Positions 12,839-24,925 of a stretch of 64,000 bases of DNA are shown here, one piece after another. The notes beneath the pieces are model-generated. The model was not told the origin of the DNA. It was given only the letters and a program-made list of their open reading frames with translations, and made no database searches. Where the stretch lies: contig NC_077239.1 in NCBI RefSeq assembly GCF_947179165.1, positions 64,765,134 to 64,829,133 of the forward strand, written 5' to 3'. Positions within the stretch are counted from its first letter, which is position 1. Each line of letters starts with the position of its first letter. Source of the DNA: Solanum dulcamara (lineage: Eukaryota > Streptophyta > Magnoliopsida > Solanales > Solanaceae). The translations under genes were made by a program, and so were the position numbers.

Positions 12839-13808
12839 AACTTTTAGCCTATTGAATTATTATAGTTTCCCTTTAGGCTATTGTGGTTAGCTGTAGGAAT
12901 GTGATTATTGCCTAAGAGGGATATGAGTTGCCTACGAGGCTATATTGATGTCTAAGAAGGCTATGTGCTGCCTACAGGGCTATATTATTGCTTATGAGGG
13001 TTATGAATTTCCTACGGGGCTATATTGATGCCTAAGAAGGCTATGTGTTACCTACGGGGCTATGTTATTTCCCAAGAGGGCTATGAGTTGACTGCGAGGC
13101 TATGTTGATGCTTATGAAGTTTATGCGTTGCCTACGGGGCTATATTGTTGCCTAAAAGGGAGATGTGACTGCCTATGGGGCTAGGGGACTTTTGATAAGG
13201 GTATATAAATTTAATTGGCACCTTCTACACTTATGGGGGCCTGGGTAGGTGGTCTTGTTTGTTTGTTGTACCTGTCGGCCTTATGGGGGCTTGGTTAGGT
13301 TATTGTGTGATTATTTTTGGCATGCTTAAATTCAGAAGCATGTCAATACGCTTAACTTATTCTTGATTTCGTTACTTGATTACTTTCAATATATTATAAT
13401 GCTCATGTACTCTATTGCCTTTCATACTCGGTACATTATTTTATATTGACGCCCTATTGCTTGGGGGCACTGTATTCAAGCCTATAGGCCTCGACTAACG
13501 ACTAGATAGACCTCCTTAGTAGCACAGTTGACTTCTGTTAGGTTGGCTAGGCCCTTTCATCCAGAGTTTGTAGGTTTGTTAGCTTTTGTTATATGTATTT
13601 TTGGGTAGGTCGAGGCCCTTTCCTGCCAAGCTTTACTACTCTTCAAGGCTTGCAGACTAGTGTGTTGAATTGTGTATCCACGTTATTGGCCATATTGTCC
13701 TTGTGTACTGATTAGCTTCAATTTGATAGTTGCAATTTAGATATATACCTTTTTTCAGCTTCTGCATAGAGATCATGATAGCTTTGACAACCTATATAGC
13801 GTTTATGT
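12839..13808 (+). repeat. LTR of copy E, left part
   Basis: It is non-coding sequence between the end of copy C and the start of copy D. It continues, after removing D, at 24646, where it ends TGTGACA followed by a primer-binding-site-like TGGTATCAAAGG. It is therefore the left part of an LTR split by D. It contains the 40-bp array at 12901-13160 and GGCCTTATGGGGGCTTGG-type repeats at 13220-13310. The true 5' end of the LTR is not visible. Confidence 0.65.
12901..13160 (+). repeat. 40-bp tandem array, six and a half units
   Basis: Units start at 12901, 12941, 12981, 13021, 13061, 13101 and 13141, exactly 40 nt apart with no indels. The consensus is TATATTGATGCCTAAGAAGG followed by CTATGTGTTGCCTACGGGGC. 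Odd and even units differ consistently (GATG/AAGAAGG against TATTG/AGAGGG), giving an 80-bp higher-order period. Confidence 0.9.
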
Positions 13809-16665
13809 TGTTACACCCTACATTTTTTAAATTCAAAATGTCTCTTAAGTTCCTTCGACATTATCATGTGAGCCGGATAGGCTACGACACTATTAAACAA
13901 CCCTACAAAGGGAGAATGTGACACCCTATAGTAGGGAAGGTTGGAAATAGGGTCAAGAGAAGTCGGAAGGAGTGAGAGGCCAAGTAATGAGTCGTAGGAC
14001 TCGATGTACCTACGTTCTCCCCTAACTTAGAAGTTTTACATACCTAAGCTATTTGAATACATACCAAGCTTGCGTAGCACGGATAACATAGGCTCTTAAA
14101 ATAAGATGAGATTACGAACCCACGAGGAAGAAAAAAATGACGCGGGGCAGCCAACGAGGGGGTGACACGTGGAAGCACATCAAGCAAGCAGGTGACCCAC
14201 CTGCTTGGGTTCAAGTAGGTGACCCACATTCTTGGGGGAGGTAGGCCCCACTGCCACGTGGTAGCCTTTCCTTCAACACATAGATGCGGTGGCCCAATAG
14301 GGGCTGGACACGTGTCACCTCTAGAGGCTGACACGTGTCACCTCCTAGTACCACCTATATATATGTAATATGTGACTTTACCTCAATTCTTATCCCAAAA
14401 TTCCAGCCAAAGTGAAGAGAAAACAAACCCTAATCTAGGGAGAAAAATGTGACGGCTAGAAGGGAAAAATAAGGTAAGTCCCGATTCCGTTCCATGAATT
14501 ATGTACCTAGAATATACCACAATGATATGGAAGTATTAGTAGTGTAAAATTAGAGTTTGGTGCAGCAAAAAACGGTCAGCAAGCTGCCACGACGTTACAT
14601 CGCACAATAAAAGTTCTGAAGCACAATATTGGTGAGTTCTAGCCAATTTTGGGAAAGGTAAGGTCTTCCCCTCTAATTTGAATTTTATAATGTTATTATA
14701 GGGTGTATTACAAACCTTGTGGGCTTCTGGAATTTGGGAAAAAGTCGTGAAAATTTTGACATTAGAAATAAACAAACTGGAAATCGCTATAGTTGAATTG
14801 TAATCGAATAATGCGTTGTGCTTGTGGTGTGTGACTGATGGCAGTGTGGTAATGTATTGTGATGCTAGAATATGAGTTAATAAGGGTGTGGGATCTTCTG
14901 GTTGCAGCCACACAACCCTCCGCTTTGCACAATTAAAGAATTCACAAAAGGAAGGATAAAAACCCTAGTTTTGGTATCGTAGTTTCGAATGAGTTGTGTG
15001 GGGTTTATATTGTGTAATGTTGCTATAATATGCATATATATGAGCTTCTAGTTATGTTGTTGGTTGGCTGTAGATGTTAAGGACATGATTGGGAATTCGT
15101 ATAGGGCACATTATAGGGGAGGTGCTGTCCGATTTCTGTTAACGCCTTAACTAGTTAAGGGACTAGTCGAGAAGGCGAGCGAAGGGATGAATGCTATGAA
15201 TACTCATGGGTAGTCTAAGTTGCTGAAAAGTCTAATGTTGTTAATACTTGCATTACTTCTATGTTAAATAGGTTTCGAGGACAACGACGTGAACACGATT
15301 AAGGGAAGTCCATAAGAGGTATGTGAAGCCTATCCCTTCTCTTCTTTTGGCATGTCGTAGAGGTAAGTAAATAGTGATATAATCTCTAAAGTGATTTCAT
15401 CCCTAAATGTCTTTTATTCATTTCTGAATGTTGAGCTTTTATGATAGTTAAGTTACTTGCCTTGAATCATTTATATACTGAGGACTTAATGAATATATGG
15501 ACTCCTAGTCATAGGACTATACAAAGACAAATACTCTGGAGTTCTTAAGTGAATAGTAATACTTTAGTATACGTCTAGGGACCTCGAGATGCTAATTAAT
15601 ATAGCCCCTAATGGCATTTAGAGGGCAGCTAGAATGACTATACTATTACTTGAATCCTCAGACGATAGTTTAGTCCTCTTACATAGTTGAGTCTCTGATG
15701 TCAATTTAAATTGCATATAGTTACTCACAACTCTACTCGTGTATACTGTAACCCTTCTTTCACCGAGTCCCGGGTCGGGTACGTTATCGTGCACAATTCA
15801 CTGCATCACTCACCGAGCCCCTCACTAGAGGGTCGGGTACGTATGTATATATATGATGATGGGTTGGAATAAGGTAGTGATGGCGCCGGTCTTGTAATAG
15901 TCCTACAGATGTGATTCACCGGACCCCTAAAAGGGCCGGCTATATTGTATAAATTGAGCATGCATGCTTTTGTGATTCACAGAGTACAGGTACAAGTCTC
16001 TGATTTGATAATTTGTTCCCTACATACCTCCAGTTGTATTATGTTATGTTTTACATACTCAGTACATACGTCGTACTGACCCCCATTTTTCTTTGGAGGG
16101 CTATGTTTCATGTCCGCAGGTAAAGGTATACAAGTTGGGGATCTGCCAGCGTAGGAGTCCTAGTTAGTAGTCCAAGAGTGCTCCATTATACTGGAGCCTA
16201 ATTTTGGGTACTAAACTCTGATGTGCATATTAGTTTTATTCACGAGTACGGCGGGGGCCTTGTCCCACCTTATGTTATTATTTTCTTACTCTTAGAGGTC
16301 TGTGGATACGGATGTGGGTTGTACGTATGGAAGTTGTGTGTGTATATAAGTGTATATAAGCTATATGTGCACTGTATATGAACTATATATTAGTGGTATA
16401 TGAGTCGCATATGCGTGAATGTACAGTTGCACTGATATGACTTATGGTTTAGGGTGTTCCCTGTGTCGTGGCGGCCTTGTCGGCTCGCGTATATGTGTAT
16501 CACGGAACGACCCCACAAGTTATAATAGCCTTGTCGGCTTGTATGTTTTCTTACCTATTGGTGTATTTTGAGTGTGATCAGGAGACAGACTAGGTATAGT
16601 TGGCCGGGTATACAGGTGTGTCCAATTTAGGCACCCGTCACGGCCTACGGGGTTGGGTCGTGACA
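13809..16665 (+). repeat. 5' LTR of copy D
   Basis: It spans 2857 bp from TGTTACACCC to GGGTCGTGACA and aligns end to end with 21775-24645. It carries a promoter-like U3 with a TATA box near 14355 and duplicated CCGAGTCCC/CCGAGCCCC motifs at 15760-15840. It lacks about 14 nt (TTCTCTATTTCGGA) that the 3' LTR has near 23988. Confidence 0.93.
14307..14365 (+). promoter_or_regulatory. U3 promoter: paired G-box palindromes and TATA box
   Basis: Two perfect copies of GACACGTGTC (14307-14316 and 14330-14339) lie 23 bp apart, each followed by ACCTC. The TATA-like CTATATATATG follows at 14355-14365. CACGTG is the plant G-box core bound by bZIP and bHLH factors. In the 3' LTR the first copy is mutated to GACACGTATC (22271-22280) and the second is intact (22294-22303). 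Promoter function is inferred. Confidence 0.6.
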
Positions 16666-16669
16666 GAAG

Positions 16670-16681
16670 TGGTATCAGAGC
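16670..16681 (+). other. Primer-binding site of copy D (initiator tRNA-Met)
   Basis: TGGTATCAGAGC lies four nt after the 5' LTR end. It is complementary to the 3' end of plant initiator methionine tRNA, the usual minus-strand primer for Ty3/gypsy chromoviruses. Confidence 0.9.
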
Positions 16682-16866
16682 AGTTCTTTCTTGGAGTGTC
16701 CACAGACTGTGTCTAGTAGAGGTTTGTTTATCGGTATGTTGTGCACCACATCTATAAATAGAAGGCTACAAGACATTTAGGATATTATCTTTTCTTATCT
16801 TAGATCGTGCGATAGAGCTATACTTTCAGGATGACCCTTCACTAACCGAGTTATATGTTTATAGTA

Positions 16867-18030
16867 ATGCCTCCAAGGAAAGCGAACACTGCCCAGAAGG
16901 GCAAGTCGGTAGCAGGGGAAACTAGTCAGACCCAGAGAGTTACCAAGGCCAGGGCCCAGTCTATGCCAAGGATCGTACTTCAGTCGACAAGATCTACTAC
17001 GCCGCCACCTCCAGAGGAGTTTAGGGCAGCAACAGCTGCCGATCCTGAACCTCTAGTACAGGAACCTCCCGTCCCATAGTAAGGGGCGGAGGATAGAGCT
17101 ATGAGAGATGCAGTGCAGCTATTGACTGAACTGATGGCAGGACAGGCTCAGAGGCATTGCCCAGATGATGCTAATAGACAAGACAGCCTGAGGGTCCGTG
17201 ATTTCCTAGCTTGTAACCCTCCAGAATTTTACGGATCGAGAACTGTAGAGGATCCATAGGAATTCATTCGACAAATGCAGCGTACACTGCGAATTATTAG
17301 GGTTTTGGAGACTAAGTCAGTTGAATTGGCCTCATATCGGCTACATGACGTAGCCGCTAACTGGCACGAGTCTTGAGAGTTTTCGAGGGGCGAGGATGCT
17401 CCTCTAGCTGAAATGAGACGATCCAGGGTAGATAAATTCTTGCAGTTGAAGCAGAACGGCAGGAGTGTTCGAGACTATAACCTCGAGTTTGACTCATTAG
17501 CAAGACATGCCCCCACAATTGTAACTAATATGGCAGATAGGGTGCATCGATACGTCATGGGCTTGGATCTTTATTTGGTTGATAGTTGTATGGTCGTGGC
17601 TTCTCAGCTAGACATGGATATTGCCCGAATACAAGCGTATACCCAAGGGGTAGAAGAGCGACATAGCAGGCGTCAGCCTGACAGAGAGTTTGATAGAAGT
17701 TTGCCTAAGAGGGCTAAGTTAGATGGTTATCCAGGGGAATTTCGTAGCGGGCAATTCCAGCAGTTTGGTAGGTATCCCTCCCAGCCAGTTCGAAATGTAC
17801 CTCCACAATTTCTTGGTGAACGAGTTGAAAGCGCTAGATATTTAAAGGTAGGACAAGGCTCTAGAGCTTCAGGTATACAAGTGAACCAGAGTTCTCGACA
17901 GTCAAGACAGCTGATGCCCAGTGTCCCCGTTGTAATAGGCCTTATTTTGGGGAATTTCATTGGACTACAGGTGCTTGTTTTTCTTGTGGCCGTCAAGGCC
18001 ATATTGCGAGGGAGTGTCCACTTAAAAGTA
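16867..18030 (+). pseudogene. gag of copy D, broken
   Basis: The ATG at 16867 opens a basic N-terminus (MPPRKANTAQKG). The capsid-type region follows (NPPEFYGS near 17217, then LRVRD- and RLHDVA-type residues), with the retrotransposon-gag segment at 17413-17720. The zinc knuckle CFSCGRQGHIAREC is complete at 17976-18017. Stops lie at 17077, 17257 and 17374, and a frameshift between about 17900 and 17975 moves the knuckle into the pol frame. Normally gag and pol form one reading frame in this clade. Most stops fit a single C-to-T or G-to-A change from Gln or Trp codons. Confidence 0.85.
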
Positions 18031-21000
18031 CTCCAAGTGGTATGGCGCAGCCAACAGGGTCAGTTGCGGGTTCTTCTTCTTCTGTGGCTATGCGCCCAAT
18101 GGGGCGGGGAATGCAGATACCAGCAGGCCGTGGTAGAGGCTGTGGGGGAGCCTCTAGTTCTGGCGGTCCTTCTAACCGTATATATGCTTTGGCTAATAGA
18201 CAAGACCAGGAAGCGTTATTGAATGTGGTCACAGGTACATTATCAATCTTTTCTCATGACGTATATGCGTTGATGGATCCAGGCTCTACTTTATCATATA
18301 TATCTCCTTTTGTTGCTAGTAGAATTAGAATTAAGCCTGAGTTAATAGAATCATTTGAGGTTGCTACACCAGTAGGGGACTCTATTGTGGTAAAGCAGGT
18401 ATATAGACATTGCCCGGTAAATATGTATAGTCATCGTACCTTGGCCAATTTGATAAAGTTAGATATGATGGAGTTTGATGTTATTATGGGTATGGATTGT
18501 CTAGCTTCTTGTCATGCCAATGTAGACTGTAAAAATAAAATGGTTCGGTTTTAGTTCCCAGATGGACTAATTGTCGAGTGGTTAGGAAACACAGCGTCAC
18601 CAAAGGGTAGGTTTATTTCATACCTTAAGGCAAGGAAAATGATCAGCAAGGGGTACATTTATTATTTAGTCCGCGTACACGATCTGGAAGCAAAAGTGCC
18701 AACTCTTCAGTCGGTGCCCGTGGTTAATGAATATCCAAATATGTTTCCAGATGAACTTCCAGTCCTCCTTCCAGAACGGGAGATAGAGTTCACTGTGGAT
18801 GTGCCACCAGATACTCAGCCTATCTCTATTTTCCCATATAGAATGGCACCCGTGGAGTTAAAAGAGCTAAAGGAGTAGCTGAAGGACCTATTATAGAAGA
18901 GTTTTATTAGGCCCAGCACATCACCATGGGGAGCACCAGTGCTATTTGTGAAAAAGAAAGACGAATCGCTGCGAATGTGTATTGACTACAGGCAGCTGAA
19001 TAAGGTAACAATTAAGAATCGATATCCCCTCCCCAGGATTGATGACTTGTTTGACCAGTTGCAGGGTGCCCAATATTTTTCAAAGATAGACCTACGGTCA
19101 GGCTATCATCAGGTGCGGGTAAGAGAGGCAGATATACCAAAGACCGCATTCAGGACCCGATATGGGCATTATGAGTTTATGGTGATGTCTTTTGGGCTGA
19201 CAAACTCTCCAGCGGTATTTATGGATCTAATAAACCGAGTGTTCAAACCATTTCTAGATTTGTTCATGATCGTATTTATTGATGATATTCTGGTCTATTC
19301 ACGATCAGAGATGGAACACGCGGACCATTTACGGGCGGTACTAGGGGTGCTTCAACACCAAAAACTATACGCTAAGTTCTCTAAATGTGAATTTTGGTTA
19401 ACATCAGTGGCTTTTCTTGGACACATTATTGGAACTAACGGTATTCGAGTGGATACACAGAAGATTGAGGCCGTAAAGGCTTGGCCAAGACCTACAACCC
19501 CTATGGAGGTACATAGCTTCTTGGGGTTAGAAGGGTACTATAGAAGATTTGTAGAGAGGTTTGCTTCCATTTCAGCGCCTTTAACAAGACTGACTCAAAA
19601 AGAGGCTAAATTCCAATGGACTGGTGCCTGTGAACGAAGCTTTCATCTATTAAAAGAAAAATTGACTACGGCTCCTATCCTTACTCTTCCAGAAGGACCA
19701 AGCAGCCTTGTTATTTATTGTGATGCTTCCGATATTGGATTAGGGTGCGTTCTGATGCAGCATGGTAGAGTTATAGCTTACGCCTCCCGACAACTCAGAA
19801 AACACGAAAAGAACTACCCAATGCATGATCTGGAATTAGCAGCGGTGATTCATGCCTTGAAAATATGGAGACACTACTTGTATGGTATACATGTTGACAT
19901 TTATACGGACCACAAAAGCCTTTAGTAGATCTTCAAAAAGAAAGAATTCAACTTATGGCAGAGAAGGTAGTTGGAATTATTGAAGGACTATGATGTCGAA
20001 ATCCTATACCACCCTAGGAAAGCGAATATGGTGGAGGATGCACTCAGCCGTAAGTCAATGGGTAGCTTGGCAGAGGTAGAACCAGAATAGAAGGAGATGA
20101 TCCATGAGATCTGCCAGCTCGCTAGCCTTAGAGTCCGCTTAGCTAATTCAGGTGATGATGGAGTTTCTATCCAAGGAGTTGTTGAATCCTCGATCATGGA
20201 GGAAGTAAAACGATGTCAATACCAGGACCCTGTCCTAGCACAGTATAAGGATGAAACTCTCCAAAAGAAAAACACTTCATTTGAAGTCACGGTTGGGAAG
20301 ATATTATGATATCAAGGCAGAGTCTGTGTACCTGAAGTTGCAGGTTGGCGGCAGCAAGTACTGGGAGAGGCACATCATGCCCCTTATTCTATTCATCTGG
20401 TATCAACCAAGATGTATCACGACTTGAAATGTTTATATTGGTGGGACGGTATAAAAAGGGATATAGCAGAGTTCGTAGCCCAATGCCCGAATTGCCAGCA
20501 AGTTAAAGTTGAACATCAAAAACCAGGTGGGCTACTATAGGAGATGGAGATTCCAACCTGGAAATGGGAAGCGATTAACATGGATTTCATTACTGGCTTA
20601 CCTAGTACTCCCCGGAAGCAGGATTCTATATGGGTTATTGTAGATAGGCTAACAAAATCAGCCCACTTCCTCCCAGTCAAGACCACATATTCAGCCGAGG
20701 ACTATGCAAAGTTTTACGTCAAGGAAATAGTACGACTTCATGGAGTTCCCACGTCTATTATTTCGGACAGAGGAGCCAGTTCACAACCCACTTTTGGCGG
20801 TCATTCTAGGAAGGCTTGGGAACACAAGTAAGTCTTAGCATAACATTTCATCCCCAGACTGATGGACAGGCCGAGCGCACTATTCAGACACTAAAGGATA
20901 TGTTACGAGCCTACATAATTGACTTTAAAGGTAGTTGGGATGATCATATACCACTTATTGAGTTTGCCTACAATAATAGTTATCACTCCAGCATCCAGAT

Positions 21001-21640
21001 GGCACCGTATGAAGCTTTATACGGCAGAAAGTGTAGGTCACCTATCGGTTGGTTCAATTTTGGCAAAACGTAACTAATGGGTCCAGACATAGTCCAATAG
21101 GCAATGGAAAAGGTAAATCTCATTCAGGAAATATTATTAACTGCCCAAAGTCGGCAGAAGTCATACGCAGACAGTCGATGTCGGCCATTGGAATTTCAAG
21201 TGGGGGAATGGGTGTTTTTGAAAGTGTCTCCCATAAAAGGAGTAATGAGGTTCGGCAAGAAAGGGAAGTTGAGCCCGAGATACATTGGCCCTTACTTGAT
21301 TCTTCACCGAATAGGCAAGGTTGCCTACGAACTAGACTTGCCAGCGGACCTGAAAGTAGTACATCCAGTTTTCCACATATCAATGCTTCGCAGATGTATA
21401 GGTGACCCATCCCGAGTGCATTCCCTGGATGACATCTAGGTCACTAAAGAGCTAGCCTACAAAGAATAGCCAATCGCCATCCTGGATCGACAGATTAGAA
21501 GATTGCGAACTAAGGATGTAGCTTCGGTTAAGGTGTTATAGTAGAATAGAAATCGCGCGTAAATGACTTGGAAAGCCGAGGAAGACATGAAACGCAAGTA
21601 TTCTCACCTATTACCGACATTAGCAAGTAACCCCAACACC
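18031..21640 (+). pseudogene. pol of copy D: PR, RT, RNase H, IN, chromodomain
   Basis: Protease lies at about 18230-18560 with the active site MDPGSTLSYI. Reverse transcriptase runs from about 18700 to 19560 with [23 protein letters not shown] and the catalytic FIDD (GATGAT at 19281-19286). RNase H lies at 19690-20010 ([16 protein letters not shown]). Integrase lies at 20340-21070 with the HHCC finger (CPNC near 20487) and the DDE core ([19 protein letters not shown]). The post-integrase and chromodomain-like region runs at 21104-21640 (FGKKGKLSPRYIGPY, VFHISML, then a TWKAEEDM-type end). One 1-nt frameshift near 20775 follows SDRGA. Stops at 18552, 18876, 18894, 19923, 20088, 20307 and 20538, among others, inactivate it. 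Confidence 0.92.
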
Positions 21641-21761
21641 TGAAACTCGTATATTAAGTACTTGGATAGAAGTATGTGTTATGGAAACAATAAAGAATCT
21701 CTCTACGATTTGTATGAGGTGCTAAGAGAAGTTTTTTCTAACATTCGAGGATGAATGTTCT

Positions 21762-21774
21762 AAAGGGGGAAGGA
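21762..21774 (+). other. Polypurine tract of copy D
   Basis: AAAGGGGGAAGGA lies directly against the TGTTACACCC start of the 3' LTR. Confidence 0.85.
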
Positions 21775-24645
21775 TGTTACACCCCACATTTTTTAAACTT
21801 GAAATGTCTCTTAAGTTCCTTGGACATTATCATGTAATACGGATAGGCTACGACACTATTAAACAACACTACAAAGGGAGAATGTGATACCCCATAGTAG
21901 GGAAGGTTGAAAATAGGGTCAAGAGAAGTCGGAAGGAGTGGGAGGCCAAGTAATGAGTCGTAAGACTCGATGTACCTACGTACGCCCCTAACTTAGAAGT
22001 TTTACATACCTAAGCTATTTGAATACATACCAAGCTTGCGTAGCACGAATGACATAGGCTCTTAAAATAAGGGGAGATTATGAACCCACGAGGAAGAAAA
22101 AATAACGCGGGGCAGCCAACGAGGGGGTGACACATGGAAGAACCTCAAGAAAGAAAGTGACCCACCTGCTTGGGTTCAAGTAGGTGACCCACCTTCTTGG
22201 GGAGGTGGGCCCCACTTCCACGTGGTCGCCTCTCCTTCAACGCATGGATGCGGTGGCCCAATAGGGGATGGACACGTATCACCTCTAGAGGCTGACACGT
22301 GTCACCTCCTAGGAGCACCTATATATATGTAATATGTGACTTTACCTCAGTTCTTATCCCAAAATTCAAGCCAAAGTGAATAGAAAACAAACCCTAATCT
22401 AGGGAGAAAAACGTGACGGCTAGAAGGGAAAAATAAGGCAAGTCCCGATTTCATTCCGTGAATTAAGTACCTAGCGTATACCAAGATGATATATAAGTAT
22501 TAGTAGTGTAAAATTAGAGTTTTTTGCAGCAAAAATCGTTCAGCAAGCTGCCACGACGTTATATCGCACAAACAAAAGTTCCGAGGTACAATTTCGGCGA
22601 GTTCTAGCCAATTCCGGGAAAGGTAAGGTCTTCTCCTCTAATTTGAAGTTTATGATGTAATTATAGGGAGTATTACACACCTTTTGGGCTGATGGAAGTT
22701 GGGAAAAATTTGTGAAAATTTCGACATTCGAAATAAACAAAATTGGAATAGCTATAGTTGAATTATAATTGAATAATGCATTGTGCTTGTGGTGTGTCAC
22801 TGCTGGTCGTGTGGTGATGTATTGTGAAGCTGGAATATGAGTTAATAAGGGCGTGGGATCTGCTGGTTGAAGCCACACGACCCTCTATTTTACACAATTA
22901 AAGAATTCACGAAAGGAAGGATAATAACCCTAGTTTTGGTATCGTAGTTTCGAATGAGTTGTGTGGGGTTTATATTGTGTAATGTTACTATAATATGCAT
23001 ATATATGAGCTTCTAGTTATGTTGTTGGTTGGCTGTAGATGTTAAGGACATGATTGGAAATTCGTATAGGGCACATTATAGGGGAGGTGTTGTTCGATTT
23101 CCGTTAACGCCTTAACTAGTTAAGGGACTAGTCGAGAAGGCGAGCGAAGGGATGAATGATATGAATACTCATGGGTAGTCTAAGTTGCTGAAAAGTCTAA
23201 TGTTGTTAATACTTGCATTACTTCTATGTTAAATAGGTTTCGAGGACAACGACGTGAACACGATTAAGGGAAGTCCATAAGAGGTATGTGAAGCCTATCC
23301 CTTCTCTTCTTTTGGCATGTCGTAGAGGTAAGTAAATAGTGATATAATCTCTAAAGTGATTCCATCCCTAAATGTCTTTTATTCATTTCTGAATGTTGAG
23401 CTTTTATGATAGTTAAGTTACTTGCCTTGAATCGTTTATATACTGAGGACTTAATGAATATATGGATTCCTAGTCATAGGACTATACGAAGGCAAATACT
23501 CTGGAGTTCTTAAGTGAATAGTAATACTTTAGTATACGTCTAGGGACCTCGAGATGCTAATTAATATAGCCCCTAATGGCATTTAGAGGGCAGCTAGAAT
23601 GACTATACTATTACTTGAATCCTCAGACGATAGTTTAGTCCTCTTACATAGTTGAGTCTTTGATGTCAATTTAAATTGCATATAGTTACTCACGACTCTA
23701 CTCGTGTATACTGTAACCCTTCTTTCACCGAGTCCTGGGCTGGGTACGTTATCGTGCACAATTCACTGCATCACTCACCGAGCCCCTCACTAGAGGGCTG
23801 GGTACGTATGTATATATATGATGATGGATTGGAATAAGGTGGTGATGGCGCCAGTCTTGTAATAGTCCTACAGATGTGATTCACCGGACCCCTGAAAGGG
23901 CCGGCTATATTGTATAAATTGAGCATGCATGCTTTTGTGATTCACAGAGTACAGGTACAAGTCTCTGATTTGATAATTTGTTCCCTACTTCTCTATTTCG
24001 GATATACCTCCAGTTGTATTATGTTAAGTTTTACATACTCAGTACATACGTCGTACTGACCCCCCTTTTTCTTTGGAGGGCTGTGTTTCATGCCCGCAGG
24101 TACAGGTACACAGGTTGGGGATCCGCCAGCGTAGGAGTCCCACTTAGTAGTCCAAGAGTGCTCCATTGTGCTGGAGCCTAATTTTGGGTACTAAACTCTG
24201 ATGTGCATATTAGTTTTATTCATGGGTACGGTGGTGGCCCTGTCCCGCCTTATGTTATTGTTTTCTTACTCTTAGAGGTCTGTGGATATGGATGTAGGTT
24301 GTACGTATGTAAGTTGTGTATGTATATAAGTGTATATAAGTTGTAAATGCAGTGTATATGAACTATATATGAGTGGTATATGAGTCGCATATGCGTAAAT
24401 GTACAGTTGCACTGATATGACTTATGGTTTAGGGCGTTCCCTGTGTCGTGGCGGCCTTATCGGCTCGCATATATGTGTATCATGGAACGAACACATAGGT
24501 TACAATAGCCTTGTCGGCTTGTATGTTTTCTTACCTATTAGTGTATTTTGAGTGTGATCAGGAGACAGACTAGGTATAGTTGGTCGGGTATACAGATGTG
24601 TCCAGTTTAGGCACCCGTCATGGCCTATGGGGTTAGGTCGTGACA
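21775..24645 (+). repeat. 3' LTR of copy D
   Basis: It spans 2871 bp from TGTTACACCC to AGGTCGTGACA. Compared with the 5' LTR, the U3 portion (first about 600 bp) shows clearly more substitutions than the block at about 22960-23700, which is nearly identical to 14980-15720. Confidence 0.93.
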
Positions 24646-24925
24646 TATGCTTTTCTAGATACCATAGTGGCCTTGGCGGCCCCAACAGGCTTGTGTGCTA
24701 GATAGTTATTGCTTTATATAAATTGTTTGGAGTAGCTATTTTCTTTTAGAGATATTGACAAGTGCTTAGCCGGTCGAGGGCTTATTTTTAAGCCCAGATA
24801 TACTTGTTTGGTTTCTTGATAGTGTCTAGATCTCATGCTCCATTAGCAAGTGGTACGGTAGGGCTACTCAGGCCTAAGTTTTGGTATTAGGTATATGTTA
24901 TGCCCTTTGAGTTTGGGGTGTGACA
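24646..24925 (+). repeat. LTR of copy E, right part
   Basis: It starts with the right copy of the D target site (TATGC) and ends GGGGTGTGACA. It is followed at 24930 by a primer-binding-site-like motif, showing it is the 3' end of an LTR. Residues such as GGCCTTGGCGGCCCCAACAGG resemble the GGCCTTGTCGGCTTG blocks of the D LTR. Confidence 0.65.

Larger units (their letters stand above)
13809..24645 (+). mobile_element. Full-length Tekay/Del-type chromovirus copy D
   Basis: It is a complete 10.8-kb LTR retrotransposon: 5' LTR 13809-16665, primer-binding site, gag, protease, RT, RNase H, integrase, chromodomain-like tail, polypurine tract, 3' LTR 21775-24645. The flanks give a target-site duplication of TATGT on the left and TATGC on the right, a 4 of 5 match. 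The insertion lies inside the LTR of copy E. It is the only copy here with the RT catalytic aspartates intact, but it has two frameshifts and more than a dozen stops. Confidence 0.92.

Noticed and set aside
14044..14913. Minus-strand open frames in the D LTRs (also 22540-22878)
   Set aside because: They lie in LTR U3/R sequence, and the larger pair differs in length between the two LTRs without any domain. Treated as chance frames.
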